DNA of 64,000 bases from CAYJBH01 sp964368815 (GTDB taxonomy: Bacteria > Bacillota > Clostridia > Oscillospirales > Ruminococcaceae), in the NCBI GenBank assembly GCA_964368815.1, contig CAYJDA010000005.1, positions 1 through 64,000 of the forward strand, written 5' to 3'. The position numbers were made by a program, and so were the translations under genes. The notes under the pieces are model-generated. The model saw nothing but the letters and a program-made list of their open reading frames with translations. It ran no database searches and was not told the DNA's origin. The number at the start of each line of letters is the position of its first letter. The stretch's first letter is position 1. This document shows positions 8,622 through 17,107 of the stretch, in pieces.

Positions 8622-10497
8622 AGGAATAAATAAATTTTTAAGGAGAAATCGAAAGCTGATACTTCTTGCCTTTGATGTATTTGCTGTGACATTTTCATAT
8701 TTAATAACCTGGGCATTAATTGCAGGATATACAGATATGTTGTCCTACCTAAGTATATTACTATCAAGTTGTTTCTTTTTCGTAGGTTGTTATGCAATTA
8801 TATATACTTTTATGGGTATGTATGACAGTTTATGGCGATATGCCGAAATTGTCGAATTTTTTAGATGCTGTCTTGCATCGGTAATTTCGGTAATTGTTTT
8901 TATTTCGCTAACATTATTAATGTTTGATGAACGGCGCATTCCAATTACGGTATATGTCACCTCAGCTATGTTTGCAACAGCGCTTACTTTATATGCAAGG
9001 CTAACATACCGTATGTATCGAAACACTAAAATAAAACGGCAAGCCAGCAATGTTCTTCGTAGGGTTTTATTAATCGGTACCGGTGATGTAGCATCGTCTA
9101 TTATACACGAGCTAAACAAAAATCCCGACAAGGATATTAACATTATATGTGCGGTTGATGTATCCTCAGCTCGTAAGGGTCGATCAATAATGGGTGTTGA
9201 AATTCTCGGAACAATCGCTGATATTCCAGAGCTTGTTGATCGTTGTGAAATTGAAACTATCTTATATGCCATGCCCCACCTTTCAGAGGAGAAAAAGCGT
9301 GAAATAATGTCGGTTTGTACCAAAACCAACTGCAATCTACGTATGGTACCTGATTTAGGTAAGATAATTTCCGATGATGAACACACCATTCTATCCCGTA
9401 TTAGAGACGTTAAGGTTGAAGACCTCCTTGGTAGAGATGAGGTGGAACTTTTAACCGATAATGAGCTGATTAAAGACCGTGTGGTAATGGTTACCGGTGG
9501 AGGAGGCACTATTGGAAGCGAATTATGCCGTCAAATAGCCTCCTGCAATCCCTCATTGCTGGTAATTGTGGATATTTATGAAAATAATGCCTATTCTATA
9601 GAACAGGAACTTATTCGCACCTATGGCAATGAAATTAATCTGCATACCCAGATAGCATCAGTTAGAGACAAAAATAAAATCAATTCACTTTTTGAGGAAT
9701 ATAGGCCTTCAATAGTTTTTCATGCTGCAGCACATAAACATGTCCCCCTTATGGAAACTGCGCCCGAAGAAGCTATAAAAAACAATGTTGTTGGAACTTT
9801 TAATGTAGCAGAGGCTGCCGATGCAACCGGGGTTAAAAGATTTGTGTTAATTTCCAGTGATAAAGCGGTTAACCCCACAAATGTGATGGGTGCAAGCAAA
9901 AGAATGTGTGAGATGATAGTGCAATATTTCTCCACCAAGAGTAAAACAAAATTTGTTGCCGTTAGATTCGGTAATGTTTTAGGCTCAAACGGGTCGGTGC
10001 TACCACTTTTTAAAGAACAGATAGCTGCAGGAGGGCCGGTTACGGTAACAACACCAGATATTGTTAGATATTTTATGACGATACCGGAAGCAGTAAGGCT
10101 GGTCTTGATCGCTTCCACTATGGGAGATGGTGGCGAAATATTTGTTCTTGATATGGGCAAGCCCGTTAAAATTTTAGAACTTGCAGAAAATCTGATTAAG
10201 CTATCAGGTTTCATCCCATATCGTGATATTCAGATAACCTTTACAGGTCTGCGCCCAGGGGAAAAACTCTATGAGGAGCTGTTGCAGGATGAAGAAGGTG
10301 TGAGAAAAACCACCAATAAAAAGATTTTTATCGGCACGCCGATTAAGATGGATGAGGTGTCTTTCTTGGCAGGTTTAGATAAACTTAAGGGATATGCAAA
10401 TCTTCATCAAAGAAATGAAATGATACAGCTGTTATGCGAAATGGTTCCTACCTATAACCCCTATGAATATATATTACCGGAGGATTCACAAGGCTGA
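8614..10497 (+). CDS. Membrane-bound nucleotide-sugar 4,6-dehydratase (CapD/PglF/WbpM type)
   Basis: The full-length form of the family has four N-terminal membrane segments (about residues 15-110). A first Rossmann region follows (VLLIGTGDVASSI, near 150), then the catalytic dehydratase domain starting VVMVTGGGGTIGSE near 290. The active-site stretch SSDKAVNPTNVMGASK has the DK pair and Met at the usual Tyr position, as in FlaA1/PglF enzymes. It converts UDP-GlcNAc to the 4-keto-6-deoxy sugar used for QuiNAc, bacillosamine or D-FucNAc. I use the ATG at 8614, preceded by AGAGAG, over the upstream GTG. It overlaps the SGNH gene by 8 nt and the next gene by 1 nt. Confidence 0.88.
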   Translation: MSKGINKFLRRNRKLILLAFDVFAVTFSYLITWALIAGYTDMLSYLSILLSSCFFFVGCYAIIYTFMGMYDSLWRYAEIVEFFRCCLASVISVIVFISLTLLMFDERRIPITVYVTSAMFATALTLYARLTYRMYRNTKIKRQASNVLRRVLLIGTGDVASSIIHELNKNPDKDINIICAVDVSSARKGRSIMGVEILGTIADIPELVDRCEIETILYAMPHLSEEKKREIMSVCTKTNCNLRMVPDLGKIISDDEHTILSRIRDVKVEDLLGRDEVELLTDNELIKDRVVMVTGGGGTIGSELCRQIASCNPSLLVIVDIYENNAYSIEQELIRTYGNEINLHTQIASVRDKNKINSLFEEYRPSIVFHAAAHKHVPLMETAPEEAIKNNVVGTFNVAEAADATGVKRFVLISSDKAVNPTNVMGASKRMCEMIVQYFSTKSKTKFVAVRFGNVLGSNGSVLPLFKEQIAAGGPVTVTTPDIVRYFMTIPEAVRLVLIASTMGDGGEIFVLDMGKPVKILELAENLIKLSGFIPYRDIQITFTGLRPGEKLYEELLQDEEGVRKTTNKKIFIGTPIKMDEVSFLAGLDKLKGYANLHQRNEMIQLLCEMVPTYNPYEYILPEDSQG

Positions 10498-11093
10498 TGT
10501 ATATAAAACACCTTAAACGCCTGTTTGATGTTATAGCATGTGGTTTTGCAGTAGTGATTTTGTTACCGATCTATGCTATAATTGCCGTTGCAATAAAGCT
10601 AAATTCTAAAGGTCCGGTTTTGTTTTTTCAAAAAAGGGTAGGGAAAAACAAGGTTCTTTTTAATATCGCTAAGTTTCGAACAATGTACAGCGACACACCA
10701 AAAGACGTTCCTACACATCTACTAAAAGATCCGGATAAGATGATAACCTTTATTGGAAGAATTCTCAGAAAAACAAGTCTTGATGAACTTCCACAACTTT
10801 TTAATATTCTTCGTGGAGATATGTCTATAGTAGGTCCGAGGCCGGCGCTATATAATCAATATGACCTTATTGAGGAACGAGATAAATACAGTGTTAATGA
10901 AGTTGTTCCGGGGTTAACCGGTTGGGCACAGGTTAACGGAAGGGATGAACTTCCAATTGTAGTTAAGGCAAAGTTAGATGGACATTATGTATCAAGCATT
11001 ACCTTTTGTATGGATATAAAAATAATATTTAAAACCATTTTCGGAGTATTTACAGCTAAAGGAATAAGCGAGGGATATCGCGATGAAGGTTAA
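10497..11093 (+). CDS. Small monotopic phosphoglycosyl transferase (PglC/EpsL/CapM type)
   Basis: The 198-residue protein has one N-terminal re-entrant hydrophobic segment (about residues 8-31). It carries the conserved sequences KFRTM, TSLDELPQLFNIL with the catalytic Asp-Glu pair, MSIVGPRPAL and PGLTGWAQVNGRD. These enzymes put the first sugar phosphate on undecaprenyl phosphate and so start repeat-unit assembly. Pairing with the PglF-type dehydratase immediately upstream suggests that a 6-deoxy-amino sugar, or its precursor, is the first residue; that is inference. It starts in the upstream stop codon (TGATG). Confidence 0.88.
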   Translation: MYIKHLKRLFDVIACGFAVVILLPIYAIIAVAIKLNSKGPVLFFQKRVGKNKVLFNIAKFRTMYSDTPKDVPTHLLKDPDKMITFIGRILRKTSLDELPQLFNILRGDMSIVGPRPALYNQYDLIEERDKYSVNEVVPGLTGWAQVNGRDELPIVVKAKLDGHYVSSITFCMDIKIIFKTIFGVFTAKGISEGYRDEG

Positions 11094-11673
11094 TGTTTTT
11101 AACCGAGAATCATTGTTTTACCTTGGCATTTTTATCGGTCTAATACCAATAACGAATATTTTCACCATTATCCTTATAAACATTACCTCATCAGAGCCTA
11201 CAACCAGCATTAATTTTGCTCACTCTATCATATTAGGATTTGTTACCTCCTGTATGTTTCCGGCAGTAATGGAGGAGCTACTATTTAGAGGCATACTGCA
11301 AACTCTTTTATTAAGATTTGGCGTTTTTATTTCAATAATTACAACCACTTTACTTTTTGCTATTCTACATATTGGAAACCCTGTAGGTATACCTGCTATA
11401 ATAATATTATCTACTGCACTATCCATTGCAATGTTTTTATTTCGTAAAATTATATATGTAATATTATTGCATTTTATTAACAACTGTTTCGCATATTCAA
11501 TTTTTCTGCTAAACTATTATTATAGCCAAAATACTGCATTTATATTAACCATAACACTATATATTTTATTTGCAATTTTTTCAGCGGTTATTCTAATTAT
11601 TGGGAGAAAAAAATGTTTAACAGGGATAAAGCTTTTATGGAAAAAGCGATTAAGCATGCTCGAAAAGCGGTAA
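11083..11673 (+). CDS. CPBP (CAAX-like) family intramembrane metalloprotease
   Basis: The 196-residue protein has about six membrane segments and the three CPBP motifs. These are EELLFRG with the glutamate pair at residues 64-65, FAILHIGN, and HFINN. Bacterial CPBP proteins include intramembrane proteases and bacteriocin-immunity proteins; the substrate here is unknown. The start overlaps the preceding gene by 11 nt. The last 61 nt overlap tadA in another frame, so the charged tail after the final membrane segment is encoded on top of the TadA N-terminus. Confidence 0.8.
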   Translation: MKVNVFNRESLFYLGIFIGLIPITNIFTIILINITSSEPTTSINFAHSIILGFVTSCMFPAVMEELLFRGILQTLLLRFGVFISIITTTLLFAILHIGNPVGIPAIIILSTALSIAMFLFRKIIYVILLHFINNCFAYSIFLLNYYYSQNTAFILTITLYILFAIFSAVILIIGRKKCLTGIKLLWKKRLSMLEKR

Positions 11674-12089
11674 AAAAAGGGGAAGTTCCGGTAGCTGCTT
11701 TATTAGTTTTAAATGACAAGATAATTGCCAAGGGGTACAATCGACGAGAGGAAAAAAATAATGCACTTGCTCATGCTGAGATCATTGCAATAGAAAAGGG
11801 ATGTAAAAAACTAAACAGCTGGAGGCTTTCCGATTGTGAACTATATGTAACTCTTGAACCCTGCCCAATGTGTTATGGTGCAATTATTAACTCCAGAATT
11901 AAAAGACTCGTTTTCGGAGCTTATGATCCAAAAGCGGGAGTATGTGGTTCTATATGTGACCTTCCTTCGGTTCCTTTTAACCATTCACCTGAGATTGTTG
12001 GTGGGATTATGTCGGAGGAGTGCGGAAATATATTAACTAAATTTTTTCGTAAACTGCGAAAAAAAAGAAAGGGTTTAAAGCGTGGTTAA
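11613..12089 (+). CDS. tadA: tRNA-specific adenosine deaminase TadA
   Basis: The 158-residue protein of the cytidine/deoxycytidylate deaminase fold has the zinc motifs AHAEI and EPCPMCYGA. The pattern and length match TadA, which converts A34 to inosine in tRNA-Arg(ACG). The ATG follows GGGAG at a spacing of about 6 nt inside the upstream protease gene, giving a 61-nt overlap. The later in-frame ATG (residue 9) would cut off the first helix, so I keep the longer form. Location in a polysaccharide operon is unusual for an essential tRNA enzyme. It overlaps the next gene by 8 nt. Confidence 0.88.
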   Translation: MFNRDKAFMEKAIKHARKAVKKGEVPVAALLVLNDKIIAKGYNRREEKNNALAHAEIIAIEKGCKKLNSWRLSDCELYVTLEPCPMCYGAIINSRIKRLVFGAYDPKAGVCGSICDLPSVPFNHSPEIVGGIMSEECGNILTKFFRKLRKKRKGLKRG

Positions 12090-12795
12090 TACCTTGTTGA
12101 TTTCTGGAGGAAGTTCCGGAATAGGCCTTGCTTGCGTAGAGTATTTTTTAAAAAAAGGATGGAATGTCTTTACATCATTTCACAAAAATCCTAAAGCTTT
12201 GCAGGAAATGGCAAAATGCTATCAAAACCTTGATTTTATACAGATAGATTGCTCGGACAGCGAAATGATAAAAAATTTTGTAAATAGCTGTATAAAACGT
12301 TTTAACGGAATAGATGCTGTTATCTCATCAGCAGGTATAACTTCGGTTAATCAAATTCAGGATATATCTGATAACGAAATAAAGCGAATATTTGATGTTA
12401 ATTTTTTTGGAACATTTTATCTTTTTAGAGAAACCTCAAAATACTTAATATCAAAAAAAGGGGGAAGTCTTGTTGCTATTTCCTCAATTAATGCAACAAA
12501 AGGGGGGAGCTGTGAAACACATTACTCATCCTCTAAAGCGGCAATAAATGGTTTAGTTATTTCGTTATCGCAGGAGCTAATTGCATCGGGGATAACAGTT
12601 AATGCTATTTCCCCCGGAATTGTTGACACAGCCATGAATGACAGATATAATAAAGAGGACTTGATTTCACGCACACCACTTGGTAGACTCTGTGAACCGA
12701 ATGAAATTGCATCAACTGCGTTTTTTTTATGTAATAACGATTCAAAATTTATAACGGGACAGATAATTTGTCAGGACGGAGCCGTAGCTTTTTAA
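12082..12795 (+). CDS. SDR family oxidoreductase, FabG-like
   Basis: This 237-residue classical short-chain dehydrogenase has the cofactor motif GGSSGIG at residues 9-15 and active-site Ser in AISSINA. It also has the YSSSK catalytic Tyr/Lys pair and a C-terminus (FITGQIICQDGAV) like FabG. It starts with GTG inside the end of tadA, with AAGGG about 8 nt upstream. The family acts on many keto/alcohol substrates. A role in fatty-acid or sugar metabolism cannot be chosen from sequence. Confidence 0.8.
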   Translation: MVNTLLISGGSSGIGLACVEYFLKKGWNVFTSFHKNPKALQEMAKCYQNLDFIQIDCSDSEMIKNFVNSCIKRFNGIDAVISSAGITSVNQIQDISDNEIKRIFDVNFFGTFYLFRETSKYLISKKGGSLVAISSINATKGGSCETHYSSSKAAINGLVISLSQELIASGITVNAISPGIVDTAMNDRYNKEDLISRTPLGRLCEPNEIASTAFFLCNNDSKFITGQIICQDGAVAF

Positions 12796-12806
12796 GGAGA
12801 TTGTAG

Positions 12807-13835
12807 ATGATATCTGAAATTCTTTGGTCATTAAATCCTATTAACTGGGATATAAGCTCTATGACAGAAACGTTTCAGTCCGAGCTGATATTATTATTGC
12901 TTCTTGTTTTTTTGGTTATGTTGATAGATCTTGCTGACATAAAAATCAATTTTATAACTCCTAATCTCTGTGCATCAATAGTAGTATCGGGATTTTTAAT
13001 CATTCGCTATATTGGATCGGGATTTTTTTCATTTTTGATACCTATCTTATACATATTGTTTATCTTGGTGAGGGAAAAAGCAGAACATTTTGAAAAGAAG
13101 ATGTATGAGCTTCCAACTATGTCAAGAAGAGAACGAAAAAATGCAAAGAAGGATGAACAGATACCAATAGTGGTTCACATCGTTTTATTATTTCTTAACT
13201 CATGCTTGGTTATACTAACCGTTCTTCCATTTAACTATCTGTTATTAGCGTTAGAACAGTTTGAAAACTCTCCGAATCTTATTTTTACATATGTAGGTGT
13301 GGCAATAATGATATATGCCATTGTAACACTTATCAGGTGTATGACGCAGATCAACCATCAAAATAAGCTTGATGATGAGTCGGATAAAAAAGCGGGATAT
13401 ATTAACACGGGCATTTTTAAACATACTCAAAGTCCTGTTCAGTATTATCAGCTTGTATTCTTCTTTGGTGCGGTGGTAAGTGCAATTGCGTTCTACTTTG
13501 GTGTAATACAATGGTTTTTGGTTATACTGGGTTATCTTATTACAAGAAGGATTCTGTTAAATAGAGCAGCAGCACTTGAAGAACAAAGAAAAATAGTTTT
13601 AGAAGGCGACACCCCATATAAAAGATACAGCAACAAAACAGCAATCTTTAACCCCTTTTATCCAAAAAATTCTCTGTTAAAAAACAAAGAACCAGCAAAG
13701 CCTAAACCAAAAGTTACCCCCGATACTGAAGGCACACAAAGTTCAGAAAAAAACAATTCCGAGAAGAAAAAGAGACCTGAAAAGAAGGAACGACCAAAAA
13801 AGGAGCGACCAAAAAAGGAAAAGAAGAGTGAATAA
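12807..13835 (+). CDS. DUF1295/steroid-5-alpha-reductase-like membrane protein with Lys/Glu tail
   Basis: The 342-residue protein has about seven hydrophobic segments and a strongly charged C-terminal tail (residues about 295-342) of repeated RPKKE units. Two short regions match the DUF1295/isoprenylcysteine methyltransferase-like fold. GYINTGIFKHTQSP sits in the place of the usual GLFRYSRHPNY block. YKRYSNKTAIFNPFYP resembles the family's C-terminal Y..Y...T..F.P.FP. Several usual residues are changed (HTQSP for SRHPN), so it may be a divergent member or have lost activity. AAGGAG precedes the ATG, 11 nt after the SDR gene. Function unknown. Confidence 0.5.
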   Translation: MISEILWSLNPINWDISSMTETFQSELILLLLLVFLVMLIDLADIKINFITPNLCASIVVSGFLIIRYIGSGFFSFLIPILYILFILVREKAEHFEKKMYELPTMSRRERKNAKKDEQIPIVVHIVLLFLNSCLVILTVLPFNYLLLALEQFENSPNLIFTYVGVAIMIYAIVTLIRCMTQINHQNKLDDESDKKAGYINTGIFKHTQSPVQYYQLVFFFGAVVSAIAFYFGVIQWFLVILGYLITRRILLNRAAALEEQRKIVLEGDTPYKRYSNKTAIFNPFYPKNSLLKNKEPAKPKPKVTPDTEGTQSSEKNNSEKKKRPEKKERPKKERPKKEKKSE

Positions 13836-13867
13836 TTCAATATAAGCAATATATTTATTTGTTTTGC

Positions 13868-13896
13868 TTGAATTTAATATATAACTGTGCTATAAT
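13868..13896 (+). promoter_or_regulatory. Sigma-A promoter for tig-clpP
   Basis: TTGAAT is separated by 17 nt from TATAAT, with TGC directly before the -10 giving an extended -10. It lies 45 nt upstream of the tig start codon in the 106-nt gap after the polysaccharide operon. Confidence 0.75.
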
Positions 13897-13941
13897 AATG
13901 TTCGTATATAATTTTATAATAAAGATAAATGGAGACTGTAA

Positions 13942-15282
13942 ATGGAAGTATTAAAACACCAAAAAGGTGAAAACTCAAGCTATGAAATTAGTGCAAAAAT
14001 TAACGTTGATATTTTTAAAGCCGCTGTTTCTGACGTATTTAAGAAAAACTCTAAACAATTTAATGTTCCGGGTTTCAGAAAAGGTAAAGCGCCAAGACAT
14101 CTTATTGAAAAGATGTATGGCGAAGACGTTTTTTACAGCGATGCAATAAATAATATTTTTCCGGCAGAATATGAAGCCGTAATAGCGGAACTTGGCATTG
14201 AACCGGTTGACCGTCCATCGGTAGATATTGAGAGCGTTAATACCACTGATGGTGTGTTGCTCAACATTACAGTTATCGTAAAACCTGAAATTAAAATTGG
14301 TAAATTTAAAGGTTTATCGGCGGAAAAAGCTGACAATACTGTTTCCGACAAGGAAATAGATGAACGCATTGAGGATATGCAAAAAAGAAATGCCAGGCTT
14401 ATAACTCGTGAGGGTAAAGCTGAAAATGGTGATAGCACTAATATCAATTTTGAAGGCTTTGTAGATGGTGTACCATTTGAAGGCGGAAAGGGAGAAGATT
14501 TTAATCTTGTTCTTGGTAGCGGACAGTTTATTCCGGGATTTGAGGAGCAAATAGTAGGGCATACTGCAGGGGATGAATTTGATGTTACCGTAACATTCCC
14601 GGAACAGTATCACTCCGAAGATTTAGCCGGCAAGGAGTCTGTATTTAAAGTTAAACTCAATGAGGTTAAATTTAACGAACTTCCTGAGTTAGATGATGAG
14701 TTTGTTAAGGATGTTTCAGAGTTTGATACCCTTGATGCTCTTCGCGATAGTATTAAAACTGAGATAGCCGAGCGTAAGGAAAAAGAAGGGGAGACCGCCT
14801 TCGAAGATGCTTTAATAAGCCAAATTATTGAAACAATAGAAGGAGATATTCCTTCTGTGATGTTTGAAAATCGTATAAGTGATATGGTTTATGATTTTGA
14901 GCGTCGCCTACAGGGACAGGGATTAAACCTTGACACCTATATGAAATATGTAGGACAGGACAAAGACAGCTTCCGTAAAGGATTTGAAGAGGAAGCCACC
15001 AGGCAGGTAAAAACACGTCTTGCACTCGAAAAAATTGTAGAAACTGAATCAATACAAGCATCTGATGAAGATCTTCAAAAGGAAATTGAGCGTATTGCAG
15101 AAGCATATAAAATGGAAGCAGAAAAGGTGCGTGAAATTATTCCAACCGATGATGTTAAAAAGGATATCGCCCTGAATAAAGCTCTTGACCTTGTTAAAGA
15201 ATCTGCAAAGGTTACTGCGAAAAAAACAAAGAAACCTGCAACAAAGAAAAAAACAGTAAAAAAAGAGGAAACGAATGAGTAA
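13942..15282 (+). CDS. tig: Trigger factor
   Basis: This is the ribosome-associated chaperone and peptidyl-prolyl isomerase. The N-terminal ribosome-binding domain carries the signature GFRKGKAPRHLIEKMYG near residues 36-52. An FKBP-like domain follows (about 150-240, with GSGQFIPGFEEQIVG), then the helical C-terminal arms. At 446 residues it is slightly longer than usual because of a lysine-rich tail (residues about 425-446, KKTKKPATKKKTVKK). GGAG precedes the ATG. The stop overlaps the clpP start by 8 nt, the classical tig-clpP-clpX order. Confidence 0.96.
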   Translation: MEVLKHQKGENSSYEISAKINVDIFKAAVSDVFKKNSKQFNVPGFRKGKAPRHLIEKMYGEDVFYSDAINNIFPAEYEAVIAELGIEPVDRPSVDIESVNTTDGVLLNITVIVKPEIKIGKFKGLSAEKADNTVSDKEIDERIEDMQKRNARLITREGKAENGDSTNINFEGFVDGVPFEGGKGEDFNLVLGSGQFIPGFEEQIVGHTAGDEFDVTVTFPEQYHSEDLAGKESVFKVKLNEVKFNELPELDDEFVKDVSEFDTLDALRDSIKTEIAERKEKEGETAFEDALISQIIETIEGDIPSVMFENRISDMVYDFERRLQGQGLNLDTYMKYVGQDKDSFRKGFEEEATRQVKTRLALEKIVETESIQASDEDLQKEIERIAEAYKMEAEKVREIIPTDDVKKDIALNKALDLVKESAKVTAKKTKKPATKKKTVKKEETNE

Positions 15283-15859
15283 TTTAGTACCAATGGTTGT
15301 TGAGCAAACAAGCCGTGGTGAACGTAGTTATGATATTTTTTCAAGACTACTAAACGATAGAATTATCATGCTATCTGACCAGGTTAACGATATAACAGCA
15401 AGCTTAATTGTTGCCCAGTTGTTATATCTTGAGGGCCAAGATCCTGATAAAGATATAAGCTTTTATATCAACAGCCCCGGTGGTTCAGTTTCGGCAGGGT
15501 TCGCAATTTATGATACCATGAATTACATTAAATGTGATGTATCAACAATCTGTATAGGTATGGCAGCTTCTATGGGTGCATTCCTACTTTCAGCCGGAAC
15601 AAAGGGTAAACGATTAGCACTTCCACATAGTGAAATAATGATTCACCAACCACTTGGAGGTTTTCAAGGTCAGGTAAGCGATATAAGGATTCATTCTGAA
15701 AGAATGTTAAAGTCCAAGGATACCCTTAATAAACTTTTATCAGAAATGACCGGTAAGCCAATCGAAATTGTTGAAAAGGATACCGACAGAGATAACTTTA
15801 TGACCGCAGAAGAAGCCTGTGAGTATGGAATTGTAGATAGAGTTATTACAAAGCGTTAG
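15275..15859 (+). CDS. clpP: ATP-dependent Clp protease proteolytic subunit ClpP
   Basis: At 194 residues this is the normal length. The catalytic triad is visible as Ser99 (GMAASMG), His124 (MIHQPLGG) and Asp173 (DRDNFM). It forms the double-heptamer chamber that works with ClpX or ClpC. It starts inside the end of tig. A perfect hairpin follows it before clpX. Confidence 0.97.
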   Translation: MSNLVPMVVEQTSRGERSYDIFSRLLNDRIIMLSDQVNDITASLIVAQLLYLEGQDPDKDISFYINSPGGSVSAGFAIYDTMNYIKCDVSTICIGMAASMGAFLLSAGTKGKRLALPHSEIMIHQPLGGFQGQVSDIRIHSERMLKSKDTLNKLLSEMTGKPIEIVEKDTDRDNFMTAEEACEYGIVDRVITKR

Positions 15860-15866
15860 AATTTAA

Positions 15867-15906
15867 CTTTAATCGGGTTTATTGCTTACAATAAACCCGA
15901 TTAAAG
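15867..15906 (+). other. Perfect 18-bp inverted repeat between clpP and clpX
   Basis: The two 18-nt arms (15867-15884 and 15889-15906) are exact reverse complements around a CTTA loop, with CGGG/CCCG in the middle of the stem. It begins 8 nt after the clpP stop. No T run follows on either strand, so it does not look like a standard intrinsic terminator. It could be a processing or stabilising element that sets the clpP:clpX ratio, or a weak attenuator. It ends 13 nt before the clpX ribosome binding site. Confidence 0.7.
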
Positions 15907-15930
15907 CATAAAAAGGCACAGGAGAATGAT

Positions 15931-17094
15931 ATGTCCGCACACAATAGCGATAGAAAATTAAGAAAATTCGAATCATTAAAAATTTATACACCCAAAGAGA
16001 TTAAGCAACATCTTGATGAATATGTTATTGGACAGGATGATGCTAAAATTGCGCTCTCTGTTGCGGTTTATAATCATTACAAACGAATATTTTCCGGCTC
16101 AATTGGAGACGTTGAACTTCAAAAAAGCAATGTACTGCTCATTGGCCCTTCAGGTGTAGGTAAAACAATGTTAGCTTCAACGCTTGCAAAAAAGCTTGAT
16201 GTTCCGTTCGCATTAACCGATGCTACAACCCTAACGGAGGCCGGATACGTTGGTGAAGATGTTGAAAATATCTTATTAAAACTTATTCAAAATGCAGATT
16301 ATGATATCGAAAAAGCTGAGTATGGTATTATTTATATTGATGAAGTTGATAAAATAACAAGAAAAAGCGAAAATCCTTCCATAACAAGGGATGTTGGTGG
16401 GGAAGGTGTTCAGCAAGCACTACTTAAGATAATAGAAGGGACTATTGCAAATGTGCCACCCCAAGGAGGCAGAAAGCACCCTCAACAAGAATTTATCCAA
16501 ATTAACACAAAAAACATTCTTTTTATCTGTGGCGGTGCGTTTGATGGTCTTGATAAAATAATTGCAAAAAGAACCGATAGCTATACCTTAGGTTTTGGCA
16601 GCAACCTTCAAAGCAAAGAGGACAAAGAAGGGGAGAGGGTTCTTAAAAAAGTTGAGGCACATGATATTATTAAGTTTGGATTAATTCCTGAATTAGTTGG
16701 TAGGTTGCCGGTTATATCTGTTCTGTCTCAGCTGGATGAAGAGGCAATGATTAGGATACTAAGTGAACCTAAAAACGCTTTGCTAAAACAATACAAACTT
16801 ATGTTTGGGATGGACAGAATTGAAATAAAAATTACTGATGCCGCCTTAGTGGCTATTGCTAAAAAAGCCCTTAAGATGAAAAACGGCGCCAGAAGTTTAC
16901 GTTCAGTTATGGAAAATTTACTGCTAAAAAGTATGTTTGAAGTACCAAGCGAGCTGGATATTACCGAAATATTAGTTGATGAAGGCTCTGTTGAGTTTGA
17001 AAGTCCTGTAGTAAAACATGTATTAAACGAACGAAACCCTAGACTAAATATAACCCAAGTAGCACAACAGGAAAATACTGGAGTGCAAATATAA
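15931..17094 (+). CDS. clpX: ClpX unfoldase lacking the N-terminal zinc-binding domain
   Basis: The AAA+ unfoldase has Walker A GPSGVGKT (Lys78), Walker B IIYIDEVD (Asp137, Glu138), pore loop GYVGEDV, the RKH loop (GGRKHPQQ) and a ClpP-docking loop LGFGS. It begins almost directly with the AAA+ module (TPKEIKQHLDEYVIGQ from about residue 20). The four-cysteine zinc domain of about 50 residues found at the start of normal ClpX is absent. The start is well supported: AGGAG lies 6 nt before the ATG, and the bases upstream are the hairpin, not coding for cysteines. At 387 residues it is about 30-40 shorter than usual. Confidence 0.93.
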   Translation: MSAHNSDRKLRKFESLKIYTPKEIKQHLDEYVIGQDDAKIALSVAVYNHYKRIFSGSIGDVELQKSNVLLIGPSGVGKTMLASTLAKKLDVPFALTDATTLTEAGYVGEDVENILLKLIQNADYDIEKAEYGIIYIDEVDKITRKSENPSITRDVGGEGVQQALLKIIEGTIANVPPQGGRKHPQQEFIQINTKNILFICGGAFDGLDKIIAKRTDSYTLGFGSNLQSKEDKEGERVLKKVEAHDIIKFGLIPELVGRLPVISVLSQLDEEAMIRILSEPKNALLKQYKLMFGMDRIEIKITDAALVAIAKKALKMKNGARSLRSVMENLLLKSMFEVPSELDITEILVDEGSVEFESPVVKHVLNERNPRLNITQVAQQENTGVQI

Positions 17095-17107
17095 CTTAAA
17101 AACAATT

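Noticed and set aside
8790..9509. A 239-codon open frame on the minus strand opposite the CapD/PglF-type dehydratase gene.
   Set aside because: It lies fully inside a well-supported gene, has no ribosome binding site and its product is low-complexity Ser/Ile/Arg-rich, as expected for an antisense shadow.
13840..13880. Imperfect inverted repeat (AATTCAA..AAGCAA with TTGCTTGAATT) after the DUF1295-like gene.
   Set aside because: The pairing needs a 3-nt bulge and a long loop, has no T run, and overlaps the tig promoter; more likely chance in AT-rich DNA.
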